A DNA stretch of 35,429 nt from Paulinella micropora (lineage: Eukaryota; Cercozoa; Imbricatea; Euglyphida; Paulinellidae), in assembly GCA_019918135.1 (NCBI GenBank), contig WBZZ01002553.1, positions 42,501 to 77,929 of the forward strand. The letters run 5' to 3'. The position numbers were made by a program, and so were the translations under genes. The first letter of the stretch is position 1. Each line of letters opens with the position of its first letter. Positions 8,531 through 17,727 of the stretch are shown one piece after another. The notes under the pieces are model-generated. The model worked only from the letters and a program-made list of their open reading frames with translations. It ran no database searches and was not told where the DNA came from.

Positions 8531-10290
8531 GCTAAAAACCAAAGCAAAAGCCAAAACCGAAGCAGAAGCCGAAGCAGAGGCCCGAAAGCTGAATGTCACA
8601 AAGAAGCCAAGAGCAAAATCCAAAAGCAGAAGCCAAGCCGATGCTAACAGAAGCAAAAACAGAGAGCCGAGAGCAGAATGCTGCAGTCCAGGTAGAAGAA
8701 TCAAGCCGAAAACAGAAAACACAGGAGCCAAAGTAGAAGCTGAAAGCTGAAAGTCAAAATCGAAAGAGGTGCCGAAGCTGAAGGCACGCAGCAGCAGAAA
8801 GCAGAAGCAGGAGCCGAAAGCATGATGCTGAAGCAGAGCTGAAGCAGAAACTGAAACTGACGACAGAAAAACATCAAAGCCGAAGCCGAAGCAGAGAGCG
8901 ATTCGAACAGAAGCCCAAGCAGAAGCAGAGAGCTTAGACAAAAAGCTGGAGACAAACTTCAAGCCGAAAGATGAAAGCTGAGGTCGAAAGCTGAAGCTGA
9001 AACTGCCATGATGAAGCTGAAGTCGCAGCTGAAAACTCAAGCTGAAAGCAGCAGAAGATGAAACGAAACCTGTACAGGGGTTGAAGCCGAATGCTGAAGC
9101 AGAACGGAAGCAAAGCCGAGGGCCCAAATTGAAAACAGAAGCTGAAGTCAGCGAAGCAGCAACCGAAATCAATAGAAGAAGAATTGAAGCCAAAGCAGAA
9201 AAATCGCAGTTGATCATGAAGCTATAGGAGCCGAAAGCTGAAGATGAAATCGAATGTGTGAAGCTGAAGCCGCATCCGAAAACTCAAGTCGAAAACAGCA
9301 GAAGACAAAACGAAGCAGATATAGGGATCGAAGCCGAAGGCTGAAGCGGAACTAAAGCTTAAGTAGAAACAGAAGCAGAAAGCAGAAGCCAGCGCAGAAG
9401 CAGAGATACAGGCTGAGAGAAAAATCAGAACGCTGAAGCTGAATCCGAAGGATAAAAGCAGAAGTCTTAGCAGAAGGATGAAAACTGAAGAAGAAAGTTG
9501 AAGTAGAAAATAGAAAACCAAAGTTGAAAACCAAAGCTGAATCAAAGCAAAAGAGGACTAAAACGAAGCTGAAGCGGGATCTGAAGTAGAGACCGAAGAC
9601 GAGGGACGAAGTGAAAACCGAAGATGAAGGCCCCAATCAAAAACAGAAGCTGAAGTAGGGGATGCAGCAACTGAAACTCCGATCGGAAACAAGGAGAAAG
9701 AATCGAAACCCAAGCAGAAAACACGCAGTTGATTGCGAAGCTATAGAAGTCGAAAGCTGAAGCTGAAATAATTTGGCGAAGCTGAAGCAGCATCCGAAGA
9801 ATCAAGCAGAAAGCAGCAGAAGACGCGTACGAAGTGAAGCAGAAACAGGGATCGAAGCCGAAAGCTGAAACAGAACGGAAGCTGAAAAAGAACCAGAAGC
9901 AGAAAGTAGAAGCCAGCGCAGAAGGAGAGATACAGGCTGAGAGGAATCAGAACGCTGAAGCCGAAGCAAAAAGAAGAAATCAGAAGCCTTAGCAGAAGTG
10001 CGAAAACAGAAATTGAAAGCTGGCATAGAAAATAGAACACTAAAGCTGAAGACCAAAGCTGAAGAAAAGACACAGCGACAGCTAAATTTTAGTGATTCGG
10101 AAGAAGAGACTGAATAGTAGGGATGAAGTGGAAACAGAAGTTGAGTACCCAAATCGAAAACAGAAGCTGAAGTCAGAGAAGCAGCAACTGAAACACTAAT
10201 AGGAAAAGAATTAAAGCCTAAGCAAAGAAACCGCAGTAGATCTAGAAGATAAAGGAGTCGAAAGCTGAAGATGAAACTGATTAGGTGACG
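8530..10290. repeat. purine-rich GAAGCN satellite with a ~515-bp higher-order unit
   Basis: About 1.76 kb built from degenerate hexamers of the form GAAGCN / GAAANC, so the plus strand is strongly purine-rich. Layered on this is a longer period. CGCAGTTGAT-like markers stand at 9205, 9724 and 10232, GCTGAAGTCAG-like markers at 9141, 9649 and 10165, and AGATACAGGCTGAGAG at 9404 and 9928. These give spacings of 508-524 bp. The left part (8530-9050) is less ordered. Long open frames on both strands (Glu-Ala or Leu/Ser/Phe-rich) are by-products of the repeat and I do not annotate them. Confidence 0.88.
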
Positions 10291-10732
10291 AAAGAGAGAG
10301 GGATGAAGATGTGCTTATATCCCGGGTCCATGGGCTGACTCTTTAATGTAGTGTAAAGGATGTCAGCGCATGTCTTTCCTTGGGTCTGGATATTCCAGGA
10401 CAAATCAGGTCCTATGATGCATCGATTGGCACGGGCTCGAGCTTCCAAATCACGTATGAACCAATGGATCGAGTCGGTTTGAAGACATACTCTGCTGCTC
10501 AGGTTGGAAGACGCTGTCTGAGGCCATGCGCCAAAGACGGCTGCGTGTCTCGACATCCATTGGGGCGGTGCCAGCGTGAGCGAGGCAAGCGTCGTCTGAG
10601 AGAGGTAGTAGCTAATGCCGGGCGTCTGCGCCGCTCTCCAGTAAGGTGAGTCACTTCGAGCGTCTGGCGCCCGTAGTTAATATGTCCTAGCACAGGGATA
10701 AGACTCACAGTACGGACTTTGAGCAGGCTTCT
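10291..10732. other. unassigned stretch
   Basis: About 440 bp between the satellite and the inverted-repeat element. A minus-strand frame at 10281-10556 is open for 91 residues, but I recognise no motif in it. I see no RNA gene or repeat here. Confidence 0.4.
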
Positions 10733-10890
10733 CTAAAAAGTGTAACTGTCACTCCTAGTGATATTATCATTACCCGGTTTAGAGGGTTATTAAGATGATC
10801 TTAACGGCCTCTCATTGTGTCTGGACTGACACGGTAGTCTACTGATTAAAGTAGCACATATTTACATATCTGCGCCTACATCGGTATCGT
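10733..10890 (+). repeat. left terminal inverted repeat
   Basis: Pairs with 12340-12482. The best conserved part is the inner 30 bases around GTAGCACATATTTACAT, where only one or two positions differ. It contains the hairpin GTGTC (10817-10821) / GACAC (10828-10832). Confidence 0.8.
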
Positions 10891-10898
10891 TAGGGCCA

Positions 10899-12154
10899 TT
10901 ACTTCGGAGAATTGAGTAGATCCGCCAGGGGAACTCGTTTCCGGTGGGTGGCTAGGGTGTCTGGTTGTGCGTCTGCAGACCTGGAAACAGATGTCGACCG
11001 TTCACGTCTCCGTTTGTAAGGGTGAGGAATCCAGATGATGGCACAGTCGCACTTCTGCCATACGGAGGGCAGGCTCTCTCGCTGCCTCCGTCGTGGGTGG
11101 GGGAAACTCCGGTGGCCACACCTCTCCAGTCTGGAAAGGGAATCCAAAAAGAGCGAGGAAGCTGTCGGCTGGGGTGACGGAGGAGGCGGAGTTGTGGAAG
11201 AAGATGCTAAACTCCACATATCTTCGCTCCACGGGTGCACGCTGCAGACTTCCAGCGAGCAGAGTCTGTTCTAAGTGGGAGAACGGTTCCCGCCAGCTGG
11301 ACGGGCGGACATTGTAAACGTCTAGAAGGAGAAGAGCTTGAGCTGTCAGCGTATCAGGCAGGGAAGTTTGCGGGGGAGTCGCGCTGCTGTTGATATCATG
11401 GAGGCGGCGGAACAGACGTAGGTTTGCTCTGGCGGTGAGGGAGTCGAGCGACTCCCAGTTTCATGCACACCCTTTGGGAGAGAGGGGCCAGTCCCAATGA
11501 AGAAGGGTGAAGATCAGCTTCTGGTCAACAATCGGGATCGATGGTGGGAGGAGACGGCGATCAGACGATCCACTCACACTGGCGTTCATATAGGTCCCGG
11601 GGGCTAGCAAGGATTGGAGAGCACAGATCTCTAGGCCTGAAGCATCAGGTAGGAGGCCTAGGGTCATGAAGTTCGGTAGCTCGAGCCAGGCACATCCGTA
11701 TCACAGACACTGTATCCGCAGTGAGGAACTTAGGGCCGCATCCGTCTGCCCACGGGGCCAAGGGAGGATAGCGATTGTCCGGAAAGCACGGGAGGCTGCC
11801 TCTTTTGAGAAGGGCAGGTTCATCGTATTGGTTGTCCATAGGTACGCCAGTAAGAGTCAGTATAACTGCTTTTGCCTTCACCAGTGTGTCGATCGTAGTC
11901 GGAGCTGAAGTCCACTCCCACGGGGCTAACCAGAAGGGAAGCCATGGCGTGGCAGTACTGCTCACGTTGAAGCAAGGCGCCGGAGGGACTGTTGCACGTT
12001 GGACATCACCAAACGCGTCGGGAATGCTGATATCCGCGCGCTCAGCAGACTTGGGAAGAAAAACGAACTTCACAATAGCGCCCATTGCCTCTTCACAAAA
12101 TACCAGTCGGGGAAAAGGTGCAGGTGGGAATGAGGAAAGGGGATGCATCAGCAA
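10899..12154 (-). pseudogene. unrecognised minus-strand gene inside the inverted-repeat element, broken
   Basis: Not recognised. From about 12154 down to 11645 the frame is open for 169 residues. A one-base shift near 11650 passes to a second frame that is open from 11667 to 11002, apart from one TGA at 11461-11463. A further shift near 11000-11060 would add an Arg-rich tail ending near 10899. The total is close to 400 residues. Composition looks coding rather than random (few stops over 1.1 kb in the matching frames, varied residues, Trp/Pro-rich patches such as TPWLPFWLAPWEWTSAP). There is no zinc finger, DDE or nuclease motif that I can see. Its position between the inverted repeats suggests it belongs to the element. 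It could be a diverged transposase or a captured gene. Confidence 0.4.
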
Positions 12155-12267
12155 GGGCAGGAAAAGAAAGGGAAGTAGAAAGTGATACAGGAGAAGAAGA
12201 AAGAGGAGGAGATGGAATAGGAGGAAGAGGAGAAAAAATAGAAAAAATAGTCACGCGTCACTGCATA

Positions 12268-12345
12268 TATGTGTGCCTCGTCTTCATCGTCACCGTCGCC
12301 AGCATTTATGTCTGCCTCGTCTTCATCGTCACCGTTGCCAGTGTA
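12268..12345. repeat. 39-bp tandem duplication
   Basis: Two copies of a 39-bp unit (TATGTSTGCCTCGTCTTC..., copies starting at 12268 and 12307) with only a few differences. It lies just inside the right terminal inverted repeat. Confidence 0.85.
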
Positions 12346-12482
12346 GGCGCAGATAGGTAAATATGTGCTACTTTATTAATACCCCGTGTCGGTCCAGACA
12401 CGATAAGAGATTGTTCATATTAATAACACTCTTAACCGGATAAATGATAATATTACTAAAAAGGTCCGTTACCCTTTTTAGG
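12340..12482 (-). repeat. right terminal inverted repeat
   Basis: Inverted counterpart of 10733-10890. Its outer end (12458-12480) is itself nearly palindromic (TAAAAAGG / CCTTTTTA on the minus strand). The CGTGTC (12385-12390) / GACACG (12397-12402) hairpin matches that of the left end. Confidence 0.8.
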
Positions 12483-13927
12483 TCAGAATATATTATCGTT
12501 AGACCGGACAACGGGAACTGGCTGGTGTTTGCCTTGGTTGTTTTTGGGCTTCGCTAGTCTCCCACATTTTCCCAACATCTTTGATCTTTATTTATATAAG
12601 TGAACAAGATTGGGTTACTGGCGAAGTTGTTGAATTGGGTTGAGTAAAAGGATAAGCATCAATAAATATATTCTTTTGACATCGAACCGGCAAAAGTGGG
12701 AACCCATACGTGTTTCCTTTTATGCCAGGTTTGACACTTCGCTATCCCTATTCTTTGCAACGTATACATAAGGAGAAAGGATCCATTGCACAAGATAGAT
12801 AGAGGAATACGGGGAGGAGAGGACGTGCGTGTTCTTTCCCTATTTGCTCATTTTCTGCCAATTATCAAGGCGAGAACGTGTGGCAAATAGACACGTACGA
12901 TTCAATCTCTGTTGACACCTATACACACCCACCCACTATCTTCCCTCCCTCACAATACAACCAATCGTATACACAGTGTGAGGACATAACAGAGAGATGG
13001 GAGAGAAGGGTAGAGTGTAGGTGGTTGGTGGCAAGGGGAGAAAACGTATACGACAGTAACGAACTCCCACACACACACCTACAAACCACGTCATATCCTC
13101 TATCCATCAACAGACTGCACAGACAATTAATTTTGTCTTCCAACAACAACACTCACTTGTTCTGTCATTTCGTGCCCACTTCCAAGCATCCAAAGTGCAC
13201 AAGGGAGTAGAGAGCAGACATAGACAGACAGAAAACAGAAAACGAGTGCTGTGCACCAAAGTCTGATTGTGCAAACTAGCTCATACTCAGCCCCTCCATT
13301 GCAGCAAATTTGCAGGGGGGTAGGGAGGCTAGTTAGTGGGAATATAGGCCAAGACAAAAGGAGATAGAGTGACGTCAGCCAGACGTTTCATTTGTTCATT
13401 TTTGGCGATTCCAATTTCGTCAAAAATTTCAAGCAACAAATCACTCTCCTACCTCCACACTGTACTCCGTCCTCACCCACCTACATCCAACAGGTCACCT
13501 AGGGTCAGGGAAAGGATTTCAAAGCAGTGCTCCTATTGCGGCTCACCAAGGAGTCCTTACCTACTTCGCACTCGGGTGCCCCAGTTCCAATACAACTGGC
13601 AAGTGTTTCGCAAGGCGTGAGGTTCCCCTACCAAAGGGGGGAACAACGAACGAACCAACACCTACCGACCAAGCCACACGCTGCTTAAAAAACCAAGACG
13701 GCCAACAGCTGACGGCTTGCACAAAAATAAGCTGCTGACACTCCAAACAAGACGTCTGCCAGAAGACGCCTTGTCCCCCACACTGACACTTGGCCACCAG
13801 TTCGTGCACGGCATATCCCCACAAGGAAACGACCCCAAGTGAACGAACCCATAATGGCTGGTATGTGGGACTCGCCCACACAGCTGGTATGTGGGACTCG
13901 CCCACACAAGAGGCTGATCGATCAGCT
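12483..13927 (+). other. leader of Ty3 copy 2 or intergenic; possible LTR remnant
   Basis: About 1.4 kb without a convincing coding frame. A TATATAAG (12593-12600) is followed 60 bp later by AATAAA (12661-12666), an arrangement seen in LTR U3-R regions, and the gag frame of the Ty3 element starts downstream. No second copy exists in the window because the element is truncated on the right, so the LTR idea cannot be tested here. A perfect 26-bp direct duplication lies at 13857-13908. Confidence 0.35.
13857..13908. repeat. 26-bp perfect tandem duplication before gag
   Basis: The 26-bp unit beginning GCTGGTATGTGGGACTCG occurs twice head to tail with no difference (13857-13882 and 13883-13908), 19 bp before the likely gag ATG. 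Confidence 0.95.
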
Positions 13928-16717
13928 ATGGACAATCAAGGTCAAGCTGACGACACGAACACTGCGGCTGGTCCCTTCCAGACACCCGTGCCGAATCGTG
14001 CCGAGATATTCGGTCGTGATGCCAAGAATGCTGCACCCATCCCACCGACCCCATGGAGAGACTCTGGGGGCACATTGATCTTGACCCGAACCACAATCCC
14101 TGTCATCCCTGTCCCTCAGGCTAGTTTGGACATGACGGGACCCACAGGATGGCCAGCATCCCCAACTGAGCCTGAGGACCAATACCACTTTCCTCTCGCA
14201 GCCCCTCATATCCATAACAATATGTATGGGACATCAATCATTGGACCAGAGCAACCATGGTGGTGGAGGGAAAAGACAAGGTGATTTGCCTAATGTCCAC
14301 TAACCAACGGTTCATAGAACAAAGGTCAATAGTGGAACTTATCACGCTTTGGGAGGACTTATGTATGTGTCGAGACAGGCTCCTCGACGAGGCTTGGCAA
14401 ACATACCACCAACAAGTCCCACGCTTACGGCAAACACTCACTTGCAGCAAATACGCTAGTGAGCAAACAGCTATCATCACTGCCGTCACTGCACCTGATG
14501 CCACTGGCGTGGACACTCTATATTGGCCCGATGCCAACTACCTAAACCGTGTCCAGGCCAACCTCACGACAAGGGCCATCAAGGGACTCGAGAACGTCAC
14601 TGGGATGTGGGAACGTGTTTTGATGGAACGAAAACACTGGCGGGATGCCATAATCCCACAAACCTCCCCAGCCTATGACGACCTCGTGCATTTCCTTGAC
14701 GCGGTGGAAACCCCGATTGACCCTTTTGCCAAGGTCCCATTGTTCCTAACGTGGCTTAAGATCCGAACCGCTGCCGCGACACTCCTTGACATGTCCGAAC
14801 CGGATACCACAGTTCAAGTGGTCCCTCATCCGGCGGCCACCCTCTATGTGACCAACTACCTCACTGTGGTAGACCTCATCCTCCAAGCCATTTCCGACTG
14901 CCTGCGGATTTAAATAGCAGTGCATGCAGTGGGTGACGATCGAACGGCCTCTACACCGGGGGGTAGCTCGATAATCACTTTTCGTCGTGTATCAAGTCGA
15001 CGGAATATGGTGGATGAAAACCTAGATAGGGATTCACCCCTCGAACGCCATCGCCCACCTAAGACAAAGACTGAAGATGCCAGTCATAAACGGGTGGACG
15101 CGGCGTTGCGAGCCGTTCGTGACCATGTCAACTTTGACTTTGCAGCACACACGCAAAGTGCGAGACTCCCGTATCGAGAGGGCCTTAAGCTCCTAATGGC
15201 TTATGCTTCCCTGGATCGGATCGTGGCCAGTCACGCACTTACGGTAGCCGATGTGAAGCAACTGCTAAACAGTCTTGTGGGTGGGTGGCCATCTCAGACG
15301 CTACTCACCACGGACTGGCCTACTTGGCAAGATGACTGGCGAGGCTGGTGTGGGGCAGGGGAAACTCACACTCGACCAGCTTCCACATTACATGCTCCGC
15401 CAGTTCATATCCGCGGCAGACTGGGGCTACATCATGCTCCCCCATATTGCTGTCGACCTCGTCCAAGACGCCGCCAGGCGGATGTGGGAAGACGATGTGA
15501 CAATCTCGTCCATCATCGATCTCCCACAGAAACTGTTAACCAACTTAGTGAAGGCCGATTTCGCTTCGTTGTTGTTGGCAGTCCTGAGCGGGATAGTGAA
15601 AGCCGAGCCACAACAAGGGCGGACGGATGGCGAGACGGTCGTCCGGAATGTCCTAACCAAAGCCCAGGACTTGGATAACACGAACTTCAAAATCGTGCGG
15701 TTTCGTACAGACCGTATGTGCGAAGTATCCCACTGGACAAGCAGTATCTTTGCTACCGATATCTTTACCTCTGACAAGATCGAAAGAGCCAAGCGGGCCG
15801 ATGTCCTGCCTAGAGCAAGGACGATCACGGGTAGCACGCTTGAGGACCACCAGGCCAAACCGGGCCAAGTGTTTGATGTGTGGACTTTCGTGACCGGCGG
15901 CAGCTGGTCCAACCGCCGTCAATCGTGGTCTAGCTCGTCCAGGGGCCCCTATAGCTCCTCGAGCTCCTCTAGCTCGTCGTACACCCCTCCACCGCCCTCA
16001 CTTCCATTTGGGGGGGGGGGGCGACCAACTCGGCAACCCCGGCCACCGGCACGTTCAACTCGATGCCTCCGGCTGTCAGGACGGCACTCCCATATCTGCC
16101 TCCCCCACCGCCCATGCCTCCTCCACCGCCCATGCCCTACCAGTATTACTCTTCCTCTGGGTTCGCATCTCCGCCACCGTTGTCACCGCCCCCGGTTCCG
16201 TACCCTCCTACACGGGGCGGGCCCACATCCGAGGGTAGTCGGGTAAGAGAAAAGTCGGTGACAACGGCGTGGTCAAACCGCTACCTCACCTCCCACCGAT
16301 CCCGGGCCCATACAATTGCCCGTTTCGCCTTTTTAACGAGACTATTGCGGGACCGTGGCACAAGAGCCCAGGTGCGGAATGTTGTGACTACATGATGCAC
16401 TCCGTCATCTTGAAGACAACAGATTGTGGGTCGCACCGTGCCAATGGTCGAATTCCTGTCAATACCAACACCCACGCCAGGATCAAGAACGGGTTGAGCC
16501 AATGAAATGGTACATTCACCGTTGGTACGTGGGGCGATCCAAGGTGAAGAGGGATGGCAAATGGGTCCTCAACCCTAGTAAGGACAACCCCACCGAAGGC
16601 ATCCGAATTCCCGACGTCCAACCCGATGGGACGACGTACTTCTTGCCGCCCGGGCACGACCCGTCCTGGCTGGCTCAGTACTCAGCCGAGGCCAAAGCTC
16701 GGGTGGAAAGGTACTGA
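13928..16717 (+). pseudogene. gag: Ty3/gypsy gag region of copy 2, frame-broken
   Basis: Assigned by position upstream of the protease and by composition, not by a recognised capsid motif. The likely start is ATG 13928. The reading passes through frames 2 (13928-14255), 1 (14255-15340, with an in-frame TAA at 14911-14913) and 2 (15340-16010). It then runs in frames 1 and 3/2 to a stop at 16717. The middle is rich in hydrophobic and helix-forming segments, as expected for a capsid. It is followed by a Ser-rich tract (about 15930-15980) and a Pro-rich tract with PPPPPMPPPPPMP (about 16090-16140). A Cys/His group with ECCDYMMH (about 16376) is not a canonical CCHC zinc knuckle. The shift near 16010 coincides with a 12-G run (16010-16021). 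Confidence 0.55.
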
Positions 16718-16905
16718 AGCCAGGGCAGGAAATATGACGAAGTGGCATGCTATATGCCTGGGAAAGAACACCTGATCGGTACCTTACATACACATACACA
16801 CCCTCTCAGACCTCAGATGCCCCTATGCTCAATGCAGGCGTCAAAAAGGCGAAGACAGGAAACAAGAAATCCAAGAACAAATAACCGTGGGCCGCCCAAT
16901 GCGTC

Positions 16906-17727
16906 GTGTCGTGTCTCCCCGAGTCAACGACACGTGGTGCCTCGCCCTTGGGAGCGTCCCCCTTGCTCCTGAGTGGGAAAGATACGCCATGTGCTGGCAG
17001 GCAAACTAAGGCGCCCGCCATGGGGACAGCCGCAGAGCAGCCTACCGTAGTGGCTCCGACTCTTCTTTTCACGGTCCCGGCCCAATCGCCGACCGAAACT
17101 CTGTATAGTCCCATAGAGGCTACGACCTCACCGATCGAGGATAGCGTTGAGACGAGGGATAAGGATATAGTGATGGGTAGCGACGACAACCGTCGGGAGC
17201 GTGTACCGAACGAGCCGGACACGGTCGCTGACCTTAACATAGAGGTCGGTTTACCCAATCCCTTACCCAAAGACACCGTCGCAAAGGCGACGCCGGCTGT
17301 AGATCCTGACACGATCACATCAAGTATATGTGATGGGGGGGCGTCCAATAAGCCCTCGGACCCTCGCGTAAGACGCGCGAGGCCTATCAGTGTCCGGCAG
17401 GTAGAAAAACCCGCTCCTTTTGTGAACAAGGTAAATAAAGTATATGCAGGAGCACGTTCATATGATATATACTTAGGGCCGACCCTGTTAGATCGGCGTA
17501 CCAGCCTGACAAGGGGTACGGTTATTAGATCAGATATCAATCATCCACGCATACCACGCTCCGACGACAAGGCTGTCCCATCACTGCCGGTCGGGTTCAC
17601 CCCTTCACCTTTCCAAGGGGCAATCATATGGTCCTGCCCGCCACACGGGGTGACAAAGCCATCGCCCCGGCAGTCATTCGCCAAATGGGTCTCACTCCAT
17701 TGCACGACACTGACAGACTCGGAGTGA
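16906..17727 (+). CDS. linker between gag and protease of Ty3 copy 2
   Basis: An open frame of 273 residues (frame 1) that overlaps the protease frame (frame 3) by about 100 bp. It is acidic, and rich in Thr, Pro and Asp in its first two thirds, then becomes basic (SDPRVRRARPISVRQ). There is no enzyme motif. In Ty3-type elements such linkers join nucleocapsid and protease, so I read it as polyprotein and not as an independent gene. The overlap region holds the frame change, which may be mutation or a programmed shift. I cannot tell which. Confidence 0.4.
   Translation: MSCLPESTTRGASPLGASPLLLSGKDTPCAGRQTKAPAMGTAAEQPTVVAPTLLFTVPAQSPTETLYSPIEATTSPIEDSVETRDKDIVMGSDDNRRERVPNEPDTVADLNIEVGLPNPLPKDTVAKATPAVDPDTITSSICDGGASNKPSDPRVRRARPISVRQVEKPAPFVNKVNKVYAGARSYDIYLGPTLLDRRTSLTRGTVIRSDINHPRIPRSDDKAVPSLPVGFTPSPFQGAIIWSCPPHGVTKPSPRQSFAKWVSLHCTTLTDSE

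Larger units (their letters stand above)
10733..12482 (-). mobile_element. 1.75-kb DNA element with long terminal inverted repeats, superfamily not recognised
   Basis: The left end (10733-10890) and the right end (12340-12482) match each other in inverted orientation over about 140-150 bp. Both ends begin CTAAAAAGKGTAAC. They share ATATTATCATT, then CCGGTT(T/A)AGAG(G/T)GTTATTAA, GTGTCTGGACYGACACGG, and an inner AAAGTAGCACATATTTACMTATCTGCGCCTACA. Identity looks like roughly 75-80 percent by eye. Each terminus also contains a small hairpin, GTGTC-TGGACY-GACAC. Flanking TA on both sides is compatible with a TA target duplication but is not proof. The interior holds a broken minus-strand gene and no transposase motifs that I recognise, so the element may be non-autonomous or belong to a group I cannot name. 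Confidence 0.75.

Noticed and set aside
8495..10152. Long minus-strand frames rich in Ser, Phe, Leu and Ala, and plus-strand Lys/Glu/Ala frames
   Set aside because: Low-complexity by-products of the GAAGCN satellite; no motif, and several frames are open at once.
12593..12666. A confirmed 5' LTR for Ty3 copy 2
   Set aside because: Only a TATA-like and an AATAAA-like motif support it; no second LTR is present for comparison, so I list it only as a possibility.
15427..15912. Minus-strand frame of 161 residues opposite gag
   Set aside because: A shadow of the gag region; the plus-strand frame is the one continuous with the rest of the element.
16806..17540. Minus-strand frame of 244 residues opposite the gag-protease linker
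   Set aside because: It mirrors the plus-strand linker frame and has no motif of its own.
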